Source: Streptomyces sp. NBC_01431 (GTDB taxonomy: Bacteria; Actinomycetota; Actinomycetes; Streptomycetales; Streptomycetaceae). Taken from it: a stretch of DNA of 64,000 bases. The notes beneath the pieces are model-generated. The model did not search any database. It was not told the DNA's origin and saw only the letters and a program-made list of their open reading frames with translations. A program made the translations under genes and the position numbers. The number at the start of each line of letters is the position of its first letter. Position 1 is the first letter of the stretch. The DNA lies in contig NZ_CP109497.1 of assembly GCF_036231355.1 (NCBI RefSeq), forward strand, positions 496,001 through 560,000, given 5' to 3'. This document shows positions 45,038 to 53,897 of this stretch, in pieces.

Positions 45038-45784
45038 ATGCCCATCTCTCCGAACCAGGGTTCGACCGGCGGTGGCACGCTGGTGACCATCACTGGTACG
45101 AACCTCTCCGGCACCACCGCGGTGAAGTTCGGCACCAAGCCGGCCACCAGCTTCACCAACGTCTTGCCGACCCAGGTCACCGCGGTATCACCGTCGGGTA
45201 CGGGCACGGTCGGCATCACCGTGACGACTCCGGGCGGTACCAGCAACCCGATCCCCTTCTTCTACGTCGGCGCCCCGTTCAAGTCCTCGCTGGGGGCGAC
45301 GTCAGGCCCGCTGGTCGGCGGGAACACGATCACCGTCAACGGTGTGGGGCTGTCGACCGCGACCAGTGTGTCCTTCGGCGGGGTGCCCGCCACCCCGACG
45401 GTCGTCTCCGACACCCAGCTCAGCGTCACGGTGCCGGCGGGTGTAACGGCGGGTTCCGTCGGGGTGAGCGTCACCACGGCGGGAGGCACCAACAACGGTT
45501 TCTCCTACACCTACGTCGACGTTCCCACGGTGGCCACGGTCCTCCCGTCCTCCGGGCCCACGTCCGGTGGTACCGCCGTGACGATCACCGGTACCCGCCT
45601 CGACACCACCGACTCGGTCACCTTCGACGGCGTCGTGGCACCGTTCTCCGTGGTGAACTCCACCACGCTGTCGGCGGTGACTCCGCCCGGTACCGCCGGC
45701 GCGGTGGACGTGGTGGTCACCAACCCGGCCGGCTCGGCCACGGCCAGCGGCGCCTTCACGTACGTCGCGGGCCCCGGCATCTGA
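45038..45784 (+). CDS. IPT/TIG repeat protein, three repeats
   Basis: 248 residues made of three IPT/TIG immunoglobulin-like repeats. Each opens with P-x-x-G-x-x-x-GGT-V-TITGT-L (SPNQGSTGGGTLVTITGTNL, then GATSGPLVGGNTITVNGVGL, then LPSSGPTSGGTAVTITGTRL). ATG 45038 has GAGGAG 8 nt upstream. No signal peptide or anchor is present although such domains usually act outside the cell or in phage-like fibres. It is followed by a second, longer paralogue at 45878. Export route and function are unknown. Confidence 0.8.
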   Translation: MPISPNQGSTGGGTLVTITGTNLSGTTAVKFGTKPATSFTNVLPTQVTAVSPSGTGTVGITVTTPGGTSNPIPFFYVGAPFKSSLGATSGPLVGGNTITVNGVGLSTATSVSFGGVPATPTVVSDTQLSVTVPAGVTAGSVGVSVTTAGGTNNGFSYTYVDVPTVATVLPSSGPTSGGTAVTITGTRLDTTDSVTFDGVVAPFSVVNSTTLSAVTPPGTAGAVDVVVTNPAGSATASGAFTYVAGPGI

Positions 45785-45795
45785 TCACTCGTCCC

Positions 45796-45826
45796 GCCGC
45801 CGCCCGGCTCATCAGCGGGCGGCGGC
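45796..45826 (+). terminator. 11-bp GC hairpin between the IPT/TIG genes
   Basis: GCCGCCGCCCG (45796-45806) pairs perfectly with 45816-45826 around a 9-nt loop, starting 12 bp after the stop of the first IPT/TIG gene. Confidence 0.6.
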
Positions 45827-45877
45827 GCCGTCGTGCCCGACTCCGGGCCCCGACCCAGGCCGCCGCAGGAGCACTTC

Positions 45878-46897
45878 ATGCCGCCCACACTCAGTGCCAT
45901 CAGTCCCTCCCTAGGCCCCACCACGGGAGGCACCACCGTCACCCTCACCGGCACCGGTCTGACGGGGTCCACATCCGTGCGATTCGCCAGTACGCCTGCC
46001 ACGTTCACCGTCAACTCGGCCACCCAGATCACCGCCGACAGCCCCGTCGGCAGCGCGGGCGCGGTGGCGGTGACGGTCGTCAGCCCGGCCGGCACCAGCA
46101 ACGCGGTGACCTTCACCTACGTAGCAGCCGTGGTCCCGGTGGTCACGGCGGTGGCGCCCAACAACGGTCCGACATCGGGCGGCACCAGCGTCACCATCAC
46201 CGGGACCGGGTTCACCGGCGCCACCGCCGTGCGCTTCGCCGATGTGCCGGCGGCGTCGTTCACCGTCAACTCGGCCACCCAGATCACCGCCGTGACGCCG
46301 AGCGGAAACCCCGGCGGCGCCGCGGTCACCGTGACCGCGCCCGGGGGCACCAGTGCCGTTTCCGCCGCCGCCTACTTCTTCTACGCCGCGCCTCCCGTAC
46401 TGACCGATGCCGGCCCGGCCCAGGGCCTGACGTCCGGGGGAACGGTGGTGACGCTGACCGGGTCCAGTCTGCTCAACGCGACCGCGGTCCGCTTCGGCTC
46501 CACGAACGCCACCTCCTTCACCGTGGTGTCGTCGACACAGATCACGGCCACCGCGCCACCGGGTACGGGAAGTACCCAGATCACGGTGATCACCCCGGGC
46601 GGCATGAGCAACCCCGTGCCCTTCGCCTATATCCCCGCTCCCACACTCACCAGCCTCGCGCCCGTCAGCGGACCGACTTCCGCCGGCACGGTCGTCACCC
46701 TCACCGGCACGAATCTGGCCACCGCGACAAAGGTCACCTTCGGCGCCACGGTCGCCTCTTTCACGGTCAGCTCCGACACACAGATCACGGGCACGGCACC
46801 TGCCGGGCCCGCCGGTCCGGTGTCAGTGAGCGTCACTACCGCCGGCGGCTCCAGCGCTGGCCTGATCTATACCCGCGTCGCCGCCCCCGGCATCTGA
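45878..46897 (+). CDS. IPT/TIG repeat protein, four repeats
   Basis: 339 residues: four IPT/TIG repeats, beginning MPPTLSAISPSLGPTTGGTT, with repeat openings VVTAVAPNNGPTSGGTSVTI, VLTDAGPAQGLTSGGTVVTL and TLTSLAPVSGPTSAGTVVTL. AGGAG lies 7 nt before ATG 45878. As with its neighbour there is no signal peptide. The two proteins share the ending VAGPGI/VAAPGI, so they arose by duplication. A structural, adhesive or fibre role is likely from the fold; nothing shows a catalytic site. Confidence 0.8.
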   Translation: MPPTLSAISPSLGPTTGGTTVTLTGTGLTGSTSVRFASTPATFTVNSATQITADSPVGSAGAVAVTVVSPAGTSNAVTFTYVAAVVPVVTAVAPNNGPTSGGTSVTITGTGFTGATAVRFADVPAASFTVNSATQITAVTPSGNPGGAAVTVTAPGGTSAVSAAAYFFYAAPPVLTDAGPAQGLTSGGTVVTLTGSSLLNATAVRFGSTNATSFTVVSSTQITATAPPGTGSTQITVITPGGMSNPVPFAYIPAPTLTSLAPVSGPTSAGTVVTLTGTNLATATKVTFGATVASFTVSSDTQITGTAPAGPAGPVSVSVTTAGGSSAGLIYTRVAAPGI

Positions 46898-47057
46898 GGC
46901 GCGGCCGGCCTGGTTCCAGCGGGTGTGGCCCGCTGGTCCAACCGGGTTCCCTCTGCGCGCGGCCTCGCGCAGGAGGAGGTAAGTCGCCTTAGCCTGAAGA
47001 TCACCCCAGCACGTACGACCCTGCGGGACACGTCCACCGACGTAAGGAACTGAACCG

Positions 47058-47522
47058 GTGAGAATCACGCGAGGCAGAGGAACCCTGGTCATCACCACCG
47101 CGCTGGCGGCCGTAGTGGGGCTGGCATCGTCCGCTGCGGCCGTGGCGTCGAACACCACCGTGACGGCCACTCCGCAGACCACCACCGCGGGCTCGCTGGT
47201 GCAACTGCACGCATCGGTCGGCTGCCAATCCGATCCCGGCGGCGGTCTGGGCGTGACGTTCTTCGACGGCGGCAACCTGCTGGCCACGGTGCCCGTGACC
47301 GCCAGCGGCCAGGCCGACTTCAGCACCACCTTCACTGTCGGCACGCACACGATCACTGCCTCCTACAACGGCAACGAGACGTGCGATGCCTCCAGCAGCA
47401 CCACGACCGTCGAAGCGACGACCGCACCCACTCCACCCAGCACCACCCCCGGCTTCTGCCTGCTCGCCTGCGGTGGCCTGATCAATTTCACCACCGGCAA
47501 CATCTCCAACTACATCTCGTGA
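47058..47522 (+). CDS. Secreted single Ig-like (Big_3/5-type) domain protein
   Basis: 154 residues from GTG 47058 with AAGGA 9 nt upstream. A signal peptide (LVITTALAAVVGLASSAAAV, cleavage about residue 31) precedes one immunoglobulin-like domain of the 'bacterial Ig-like 3' type: VTATPQTTTAGSLVQLHASV, VTFFDGGNLLATVPVTASGQ and HTITASYNGNETCDASSS. A Thr/Pro linker and a short tail with two Cys (FCLLACGGL) follow. It is probably surface-located and stands next to the two IPT/TIG genes, forming a cluster of Ig-fold proteins. Confidence 0.8.
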   Translation: MRITRGRGTLVITTALAAVVGLASSAAAVASNTTVTATPQTTTAGSLVQLHASVGCQSDPGGGLGVTFFDGGNLLATVPVTASGQADFSTTFTVGTHTITASYNGNETCDASSSTTTVEATTAPTPPSTTPGFCLLACGGLINFTTGNISNYIS

Positions 47523-47900
47523 GCACGGCAAGCGCACAGTGAGGGATGGCGCCTGGACAGCGTACGTTCGTGAACACTCGGGCACAGACGGGACCACGGG
47601 GTTCACCGACGATCGCCGCCAGCTCATCGAGCAGAAGTCCCGACTCGGCGAGCGGTACGGGTTGTGTGGACCGTGCGCGAAGGAAGACGCCGACTGTGCG
47701 GACGCCACCTTGGCCGCCGGAGCCGAGCCACCTACCGCAGGGAATCGGTCGGCTGTCTGGGCATCCTCGGGAGGTGGGCCGCTGGCTACGGGGTCAGGTG
47801 ACCGGCGATGCGGCTCCGATGCCGTCCAACCTCCCCGGTGACGAGCTGCTTTCCGTTCTCGTGCACATCGACATCTCGCCTCGGCGGGTGCCCCCCGAAG
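47523..47900. other. Convergent intergenic region, nothing recognised
   Basis: No supported gene, repeat or obvious hairpin. The two flanking genes converge on it. Confidence 0.3.
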
Positions 47901-48326
47901 TCATGAAGAGCAGACTTCACGACCCGTGAACAAAGCCATCCGCCTGACGCGCCCGCGGTCGGGCAGCGTCCACAGCACCCCCGGCTCGTCACTGTCGGCG
48001 AACGCCGCCTGCCCCAACAGACTCGCCAGGTGCGCCCGGTCTTCCCCCTGCGGCCCGTCGGCGCGGCTGTGCTGCTGACCGAGCTGGAGGTAGCCCCGCA
48101 GGGTCTCCGGAGCCATGCCGGTGTGCTCGCAGTACGCGGCAATCAGCATGGACACGGCGACCATGGTGTCCGCCGCGTCCGTGGCCCGGTACAGCGTCAT
48201 CCGCTTCCAGTCGTGCGCGACGTCCGGAGCGGCATAGTTCATGACTTCTTGGCAGCGCTCGACCGCTTCAGACACCAGCTGGTTGACCGCGCGGCGCAGC
48301 GGCGCGGGCATCGGAGTGCATTCCAT
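47901..48326 (-). CDS. Hypothetical protein, 141 residues
   Basis: Starts at ATG 48326 or, with better ribosome-site spacing, ATG 48311. Long amphipathic helices (RRAVNQLVSEAVERCQEVMN, ATDAADTMVAVSMLIAAYCE, APETLRGYLQLGQQHSRADG) suggest a small all-helical soluble protein. No family was recognised. It is isolated among IS debris. Confidence 0.55.
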   Translation of the reverse strand: MECTPMPAPLRRAVNQLVSEAVERCQEVMNYAAPDVAHDWKRMTLYRATDAADTMVAVSMLIAAYCEHTGMAPETLRGYLQLGQQHSRADGPQGEDRAHLASLLGQAAFADSDEPGVLWTLPDRGRVRRMALFTGREVCSS

Positions 48327-49359
48327 GACTGCACGCTATCGGCGCCACGCCCCGCGAATCCCGAGCTGTGGTCGCTGATCACCCGTACGCACCAGCGTGT
48401 CCCACATGGTGAGTTTGAGGAAGCGTTTGTGCAGCAGAGGGGGGTCCGTAAAGTTAACTGTGAGAGTTCTTCTGCGGCCCGGGATGGGTTGCTGCCAGGC
48501 TCGGCGCTCGTGATCCGGCATGACTCGAGAGTTAACTGGCGTCCCGTCAGGGGCTGCCGTTCCTCCGAGATGTCTGCCGGGCGCGGGCGTCGGCCTGGCC
48601 CACCCGTTGGCTTGATCAGCAGCTTGTCCGCCCTGCGGCGTGACTCATCACAGTTCCGCCACGGGGTGACTTCACGTGCTTCCGCAGTCCTGGCCCGGGG
48701 TGCCGACGGGGTCTACCGGCCTTCTCGTCGTTTTCGGTGGCCGGCTCGGTCGGAGGGCACGGGCTCTGCGGGTACCCGTGTCTGTCCGGGGTGCGCGGTG
48801 CCGTCCGGGGCGTGCGGCTGCGCGAGCTGCTCCCCCCTCAATCGGTCCCGGCGGCTCTTCTGGTTGGAGACCCACACCCCGAGGCGTACATCGTGGTCAT
48901 GCCCGTCCAGGGCGATCCGTTCGGTGTGCTGACGGGGAAGGCGGCCGCTGCCTACGCTCGCGCGGTACCTGATGCGGCTGGATGCGTTTGCTTTCTTGGC
49001 GTTCAGGGGGGGAGGCGCCGCCCTGAACACCGAAGCCGGGCGAGGTTCAGGCACACCACGGGCCCGGGGCCAGCCCGTCCCCGGGGCTCGTTTGAGTCAC
49101 GCTGCTCAACGACAGCGCGGCCGTGCGGAATCGGTCAGGCAGTAAGTTCTTCTGACACTGAAGCGAGTTCATGCTCAGTGCGGCCAGGCATTGTTCTTGA
49201 GACTTCGTTAGCAGGACGCCGATGCACCGGTCCCCCAGTTCCCGGTGGAGAAGCTGTGGGTATTTCCGACTAGGGTTATCGGGCCGCATACAGGCTCCCA
49301 CTGCCCAGTCGCATCGTGGTAGGCCTCTTCCTCGATGCGTACAGCAGGCGTGAAAATCT
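48327..49359. other. About 1 kb without a supported gene
   Basis: Two copies of the palindrome AGTTAACT, both followed by G, lie at 48452-48459 and 48530-48537 and may mark ends of a lost element. A protein-like stretch at about 48800-48985 (VPAALLVGDPHPEAYIVVMP, VQGDPFGVLTGKAAAAYARA in the + direction) could be a gene fragment of unknown family. The segment next to the IS630 left end has no recognisable content. Confidence 0.35.
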
Positions 49360-50469
49360 TATTGATCCGAAACGGTTGGTGTTCTGGGTCGTTGATCCCT
49401 GTGTGAGTGAACTGGTGGGGGACGCGCGGCAGTTGTCGCCTTCGGCGCAGGAGGCGCTGCGGATGCGGGCGGTGGCCGCGTTGGTCGCGGGGCGGGATCG
49501 CGAGGAGGTCGCGGCGGTGTTCCAGGTGTCGCTCAAGGCGGTGGACAAGTGGTGGGCGAAGTTGCTTACGGGCGGTCGTGAGGCGCTGATGGCTCAGCCC
49601 CGCGGTCGCCAGGTCGGTGAGCACCAGATTCTGAGCACGGTCGAGCAACAGGCCGTCCGGCAGGCTGTTTTGGATCACCGGCCGTGCGATGTGGGTCTTG
49701 CGAGCCAGCTGTGGACCCGGGCAGGGGTGGGGAACCTGATCGCGAAGCTCTACCGGGTACGGCTGACCGAGCAGGGCGTGGGCAAGTACCTGCGCCGCTG
49801 GGGCCTCTCGTTCCAGCGCCCGGACAAGCGGGCCGTCGAGCAGAGCCCCGAGGCGGTGCGGGTGTGGCAGGAAGAGACGTGGCCGGCGATCCGCGCCAGG
49901 GCGAAGACCGAGGGAGCGAGGTGCTCTTCGCCGACCAGGTCGGCATCCGCTCCGACCAGGTCACCGGCCGAACCTGGGGCGAGAAGGGGCGCACTCCGAT
50001 CGTGCGCCGCACCGGCAACCGGTTCTCCGTCAACGCGATGTCGGCGATCAGCACCAAGGGCCGCATGCACTTCATGGTCTTCACCGAGACCTTCGACGCC
50101 GATGTGATGTGCCGCTTCCTGGACCGCCTCGCCGGATACTTCGCGCACAAGGTCCACCTTGTCCTGGACGGCCACTCCGCCCATCGCTCCCGCAAGGTCC
50201 GTGCCTGGCTCGCCGATCACCCCGACCGGATCGAGCTGCACTTCCTGCCATCGTACTCACCGGAGCTGAACCCGGACGAGCTGGTCAACGCCGACCTCAA
50301 GCGCAGCCTGCCCATGCACCCCCGGGCCCGCGACCAAGCCCAACTCGCAGCCGAAACCCGCAGATTCTTCCACCGCCGCCAACGCCAACCACACATCATC
50401 CGCGGCTACTTCGGCAGCCCCCACGTCCGCTACACCCTCGAATAGAACCCTTTGAGTTTCGGATCAATA
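49360..50469 (+). mobile_element. IS630-family insertion sequence with 14-bp terminal repeats
   Basis: TATTGATCCGAAAC (49360-49373) is the exact inverted complement of GTTTCGGATCAATA (50456-50469). Both ends start with TA, the target of IS630 elements, and the transposase fills the interval. On the right the element abuts an IS3 transposase fragment whose stop codon is formed by the IS630 end. Confidence 0.8.
49376..50445 (+). pseudogene. IS630 transposase, frameshifted
   Basis: The N-terminal HTH part (SAQEALRMRAVAALVAGRDR, VSLKAVDKWWAKLL) runs in one frame to about 49915 (IRARAKTEGARCSS). The DDE domain continues in the next frame: D in VLFADQVGIRSDQ, D in LVLDGHSAH, and E in SYSPELNPDELVNADLKRSL, to TGA at 50443-50445. 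One missing base explains the break. No slippery heptamer is present at the junction, so programmed frameshifting is unlikely. Catalytic residues are otherwise complete. Confidence 0.8.
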
Positions 50470-50832
50470 GAAGCCGGTGATCCAGGTCGCGATCCGCAGC
50501 CGGGCCTCGGTGCGGGTGGCGAACGTGTGCCGGTGGACGTACTCGACCTTGAGCACGCTGTTGAACGCCTCGCTGACGGCGTTGTCGAAACACGGCCCGA
50601 CGCGGCCCATGGACTGGGTCACGCCCAAGCGGCGACAGACCCGGCGAAAGCGCCGGGAGCCGTACTCGCTGCCGCGGTCGCTGTGGAAGATCACGCCCTT
50701 CACATCACCGCCGCGGGTGGCAGCGGCCATGTTCAAGGACGCCACGACCAACTCGGCGTCATGACGTGCGCCCATCGCGTAGCCGAGCAGCCGACGCGAG
50801 AACAGGCCGATGACGGTGGCCAGCCGAGCCAC
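50470..50832 (-). pseudogene. IS3-family transposase OrfB fragment
   Basis: Read leftward: ATVIGLFSRRLLGYAMGARH, GVIFHSDRGSEYGSRRFRRV, GVTQSMGRVGPCFDNAVSEA and FFNSVLKVEY-type residues form the second half of the IS3 rve core. D of HSDRGSEY and E of NAVSEAFNSVLK are visible. It stops in the IS630 right end (WITGFY), and its own N-terminal half is missing where it meets a DUF6262-like fragment. It is a dead nested fragment. Confidence 0.8.
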
Positions 50833-50861
50833 CCGCCGTACCCGGCGGCCGTGGCCCCGCG

Positions 50862-51068
50862 GTCAGCCGGGCCTCCCTGCAGGCCGACCTCCTGGCGGCC
50901 GACGCCCGCACCGCCCGGCTCGCCGCCCAGGTCCGCAGTCTCGAAGCCCGCCTCGGCGAGGCGCTCGGCAACCAGGTCTGGCGCGAGATCGGCATCGGCG
51001 GGCCGGACGACACCGAGCGGCTCAAGGCCCGGATCATCACCCTCGAACAGCAGGCCGTCGACCTGGAA
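50862..51068 (+). pseudogene. DUF6262-like coiled-coil fragment
   Basis: In frame from 50862: VSRASLQADLLAADARTARL, AAQVRSLEARLGEALGNQVW, REIGIGGPDDTERLKARIIT and LEQQAVDLE. The coiled-coil plus G-x-PDDTERLKARI pattern is that of DUF6262 proteins associated with Tn554-like recombinases. Homology breaks at 51068, where a Ser/Arg-rich tail follows. There is no start codon or N-terminal domain. Confidence 0.55.
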
Positions 51069-51614
51069 CCCCCCTGCAGTTCCTCCAGCCGGGTGGGCAG
51101 CCGCCGGATGTAGCGGGCGGGATCTCGCTGGCGTTGGGCACCGGGAAACGGGACGATGTGGCAGCCATACCCGGATTGCCGCCTGCCAGGCCAGGCCCGG
51201 CCGGTCACCACGGACACCGAACTCGGCACCCGAGGCGCCTGGGGGATCAAGGAGTGGGCGGGGCGGGCGAGGCGGACCGAAGCCGCTGCCCAAGGGCGCG
51301 CCTACAGCCGTTCGGCGTCAGCGGCGGTTGCCCCTGTGGCTCCGGGCGGTTGTGGCACGGAGACAGCGTGAGGCATTCAGATGGTGGCGGGCCACCGAAC
51401 TGGGACCGCTCCTCACCGCACGGGTTGGCGTTCTGCCGGGCTTCGGCTTCCTGCCACCGCGCCGCTGGGGAGTCTGACCGGGCACTGTCCACCGAGCTCC
51501 CACCGCCCCGGGTCGGCGGCCTTGACGGCGCGCGTTCGGCGAATACGTCCTGACGGCGTTCTGCCGTCTGCCGCAGCGCTTCTTTGCGGTCCGGCTTGGA
51601 GAGCCGGCCGAGAC
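51069..51614. other. Scrambled region, no supported gene
   Basis: Only fragments in changing frames are visible, such as LPLWLRAVVARRQREAFRWW near 51330-51400 in the + direction, not matched to a family. No terminal repeats were found. It is probably IS-derived debris. Confidence 0.3.
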
Positions 51615-51732
51615 ACATGTGACCGTTTGCGGGTTGGGGGGCGAGCATCGGCCCGAGGCTATTGATGATCCGGTCCTCGCCCGACTTGGACACTGCGAAC
51701 GGCGGGGCCAGTTGGCGCATGGTTAGGTTCAT
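51615..51732 (-). pseudogene. IS5-family transposase fragment
   Basis: The leftward frame reads MNLTMRQLAPPFAVSKSGED and RIINSLGPMLAPQP, the HTH segment that opens the DDE domain in one IS5 subgroup. Only about 40 residues remain, with several substitutions. Confidence 0.55.
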
Positions 51733-52002
51733 GCCCCAACCGGCCCCGACCAGCAGTGCCCGGTCCTCCAGCCACCGGCTCCATGGCCGAGCCTTGGCGA
51801 CCGCGCCAGCAGGAAGCGTGGGTTCTGCTGGGCGGACACCTCGTCCGGCTCCGGACTCCGCAGCTCCAAACCCTGGGCGACTGGTTCAGGGCCGCGGCCG
51901 TTGACGACGACGGTCAAGCACTTGACCAGGCCCGCAGGGCTGCCCGGCCCCGACCTGTGGTGGTGGCGACAGCCCCGCATCCTGGGGTTATGGGGCAGCC
52001 CT

Positions 52003-52497
52003 TTAGGAGAGCCACGTCCACTTGGTGTTGTTTCCGCTGCTGACGTAGCAGGAAGCCCAGGTGTCACCGGAGGAGTAGTGGCCGACGTAGCAGGGTTCGG
52101 GGGATCCGATCGTGCTCGTGCCGCGGATCGTGGTGAAGCTCTGGTTGTAGTTCAGATCTCCGCAGCGCGCCGTCACTACGTCATGGGGGAAGTCTCCACG
52201 GGGTGACTTCGGGATGCTCAGACAGACCTGGCTGGCACTCCCGCCGGCGCGCACCATCATGATCCTGCCGGCGGTGAGTCCCCACCAGATGGCCTGATTG
52301 CTGCGCGTGCAGGGCACCATCTTCACTGCGTGAGCGTATGGCGTGCCGTTGTCCGTACCCTGCAGACACTTGCCGGTGGCCGCGTTCTTGATCATGTTCT
52401 GGAAAGAATCGGCAGCAGCCGGTGATGCGGCTATTCCGGCTTGGGCGGTCGCGGCCAACACGGCTGTGGTGAGAACCGTTCCGAGGGTTCGATTCAT
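52003..52497 (-). CDS. Small secreted protein, possibly ricin-type beta-trefoil
   Basis: 164 residues from ATG 52497, with AAGGGG 8 nt upstream (an ATG-equivalent at 52527 is less likely). A signal peptide (TLGTVLTTAVLAATAQAGIA, cleavage after AAA near residue 29) is followed by a mature part whose segments FQNMIKNAATGKCLQGTDNG and AVKMVPCTRSNQAIWWGL resemble ricin-B-type repeats (K-CL-G...C....QxW). Several cysteines (KCLQ, VPCT, VCLS, RCGD, PCYV, SCYV) may form disulfides. A carbohydrate-binding or extracellular role is likely. Confidence 0.7.
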   Translation of the reverse strand: MNRTLGTVLTTAVLAATAQAGIAASPAAADSFQNMIKNAATGKCLQGTDNGTPYAHAVKMVPCTRSNQAIWWGLTAGRIMMVRAGGSASQVCLSIPKSPRGDFPHDVVTARCGDLNYNQSFTTIRGTSTIGSPEPCYVGHYSSGDTWASCYVSSGNNTKWTWLS

Positions 52498-52908
52498 CAG
52501 TAGTCCCCTTCGTGTGGTGGGTGCCATCCCTCCGAAAGGTGCGGCACTCTCGTGCCCGTCCTTGAAGGCTGGCGTGATGTCCGGACCATGCTGGCAACAA
52601 TCCGCGCCATCACTGAGAAGTTTCCCCTCGCATTGGGCGAAAGTTGTTCACACGTGCTTTCCAACGGCGGAAACTTGAGCCGCCCACATCTCAACTGGCG
52701 TACGACACCTGGTTGGCGACCTGCCGGTCTTCAGCGCGATCGTGTGCAGGGCCGCGTTGGGCTGCCGGTTGCCACCCCGTCAGGTCCCCGCAGCCGGGGA
52801 TGTCCAGAAGGCCCGGGGCGAGGACGCAGACCCGGGCGTTGAGGCGCCCCGATGTTTCCGGACAACGACCCAATAAGGTTGCTGTGAACAGGAAACGAGG
52901 AAGAGTAA
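52498..52908. other. Intergenic region
   Basis: Contains the divergent upstream region of the secreted-protein gene and, at about 52850-52908, what is probably the left end of the truncated IS3 element. No gene is supported. Confidence 0.3.
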
Positions 52909-53103
52909 GTGGCGCCGCCCAGCAAGTACACCCCGGAGTTCCGCGAGGAAGCCGTCCAGATCGCGCTCCGATCCAGCAAGACCATCTCCGAAACGGCTCG
53001 CGAGATGGATTTGAACACGGAGACCCTCCGGGGCTGGGTGAAGAAGTACAAACAGCGCAATGAACCTCCTGCCGATGCCGAGCTCACTCTCAGCGAGCGT
53101 GCA
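52909..53103 (+). pseudogene. IS3-family OrfA fragment
   Basis: GTG 52909 opens MAPPSKYTPEFREEAVQIAL, then SETAREMDLNTETLRGWVKK and PPADAELTLSERA, the HTH and start of the leucine zipper of an IS3 OrfA. Homology stops at about 53103, where unrelated sequence follows. The rest of OrfA and all of OrfB are missing. The OrfB fragment at 50470-50832 may come from a related copy. Confidence 0.8.
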
Positions 53104-53216
53104 TCGCAAAGGGAGTCCTACTCGGTGCGATCCCGGCGATTCTCCCTCCGCGTCCATGCGGCCTTGTTCGAGCAGCCAGGCGTCCACTGCGGCTCTGCGG
53201 CCGGGGGAGTAGCTTG

Positions 53217-53238
53217 AACCGGTGGGCGAGCCCTATCC
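53217..53238 (+). repeat. Possible diverged fifth copy of the recurrent motif
   Basis: AACCGGTGGGC is identical to copies B and C; the rest reads GAGCCCTATCC, with two extra bases relative to the other copies. It lies in IS debris and may be coincidental. Confidence 0.3.
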
Positions 53239-53390
53239 GGGACTCGTGTCCCTTGGCTGGGGCCAAGAAGGCCGCGTCGTGCTCATCGACTTGGAGCACG
53301 TCGGGGTTCTTCCGCAGCGGCTGCCAGTGGGATACCTGTACTACAGCCGGAGATCTTGTGACGTTGCCTGGGGGTTGTCGTTGACCGGGC

Positions 53391-53489
53391 ATGATGCAGG
53401 ATGTGACGGCTGAGCTGATAGCCGAGTGGCGTGACGAACTGACGGTGCTGACTGGCTCGTTGGGGTATTTGTTCAACCGGCCGGAGCCG
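53391..53489 (+). pseudogene. IS701-family transposase N-terminal fragment
   Basis: ATG 53391 gives MMQDVTAELIAEWRDELTVL and TGSLGYLFNRPEP, similar to the first helices of IS701-type transposases. The sequence is then joined head-to-tail to a serine hydrolase fragment on the other strand. Confidence 0.45.
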
Positions 53490-53503
53490 CCGCCGGCCGT
53501 GGC

Positions 53504-53884
53504 ACCGGCCTGCCGCCAGACCCGGGCCACGACCGCCTGTCCGACCTGCGCCAGGCACAGGTTCGTGGCGAGGTTGGACGAGTGGGTGACCATACGGCCG
53601 GCGAGCCAGCGCAGTGAGGCCAGGGTGCCCAGCCGCTCCCAGGGCAGCGGATCGCTGTCCCACTCCGGGCTGTTGCCATAACGGCCGCCCGTCACCGACC
53701 GGAACTCGTTGACCACCGGTCTCCGCGCGTCCAAGTCCAGACCGCTGCGATGCACAGCCGCCAGCACGGCCACCTTCATGGTGCTCGCCGCATCGTGAAG
53801 GACGTCCGCGTTGCGCAGCACCACCGGTTCACTCCCCCAGGGCGCCACCACCACCGACAGCACCCCCGCATCGTATCGACGGTT
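53504..53884 (-). pseudogene. Class A beta-lactamase-like serine hydrolase fragment
   Basis: The leftward frame reads RYDAGVLSVVVAPWGSEPVV, LHDAASTMKVAVLAAVHRSG, WERLGTLASLRWLAGRMVTH and SSNLATNLCLAQVGQAVVAR. The SxxK (S-T-M-K) and SxN-like (S-S-N) motifs of class A beta-lactamase-fold hydrolases are present. The C-terminal KTG part is missing, cut at the IS701 fragment, and no start codon or signal peptide remains. Confidence 0.7.
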
Positions 53885-53897
53885 CAAAGATGGGCTC

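Noticed and set aside
45038..46897. The two IPT/TIG genes as one gene split by a frameshift
   Set aside because: Each has its own ribosome site, complete repeats and a similar C-terminal ending, and a hairpin terminator separates them.
49376..50445. Programmed frameshifting in the IS630 transposase
   Set aside because: No slippery sequence or downstream structure was seen at the junction near 49915; a one-base loss is simpler.
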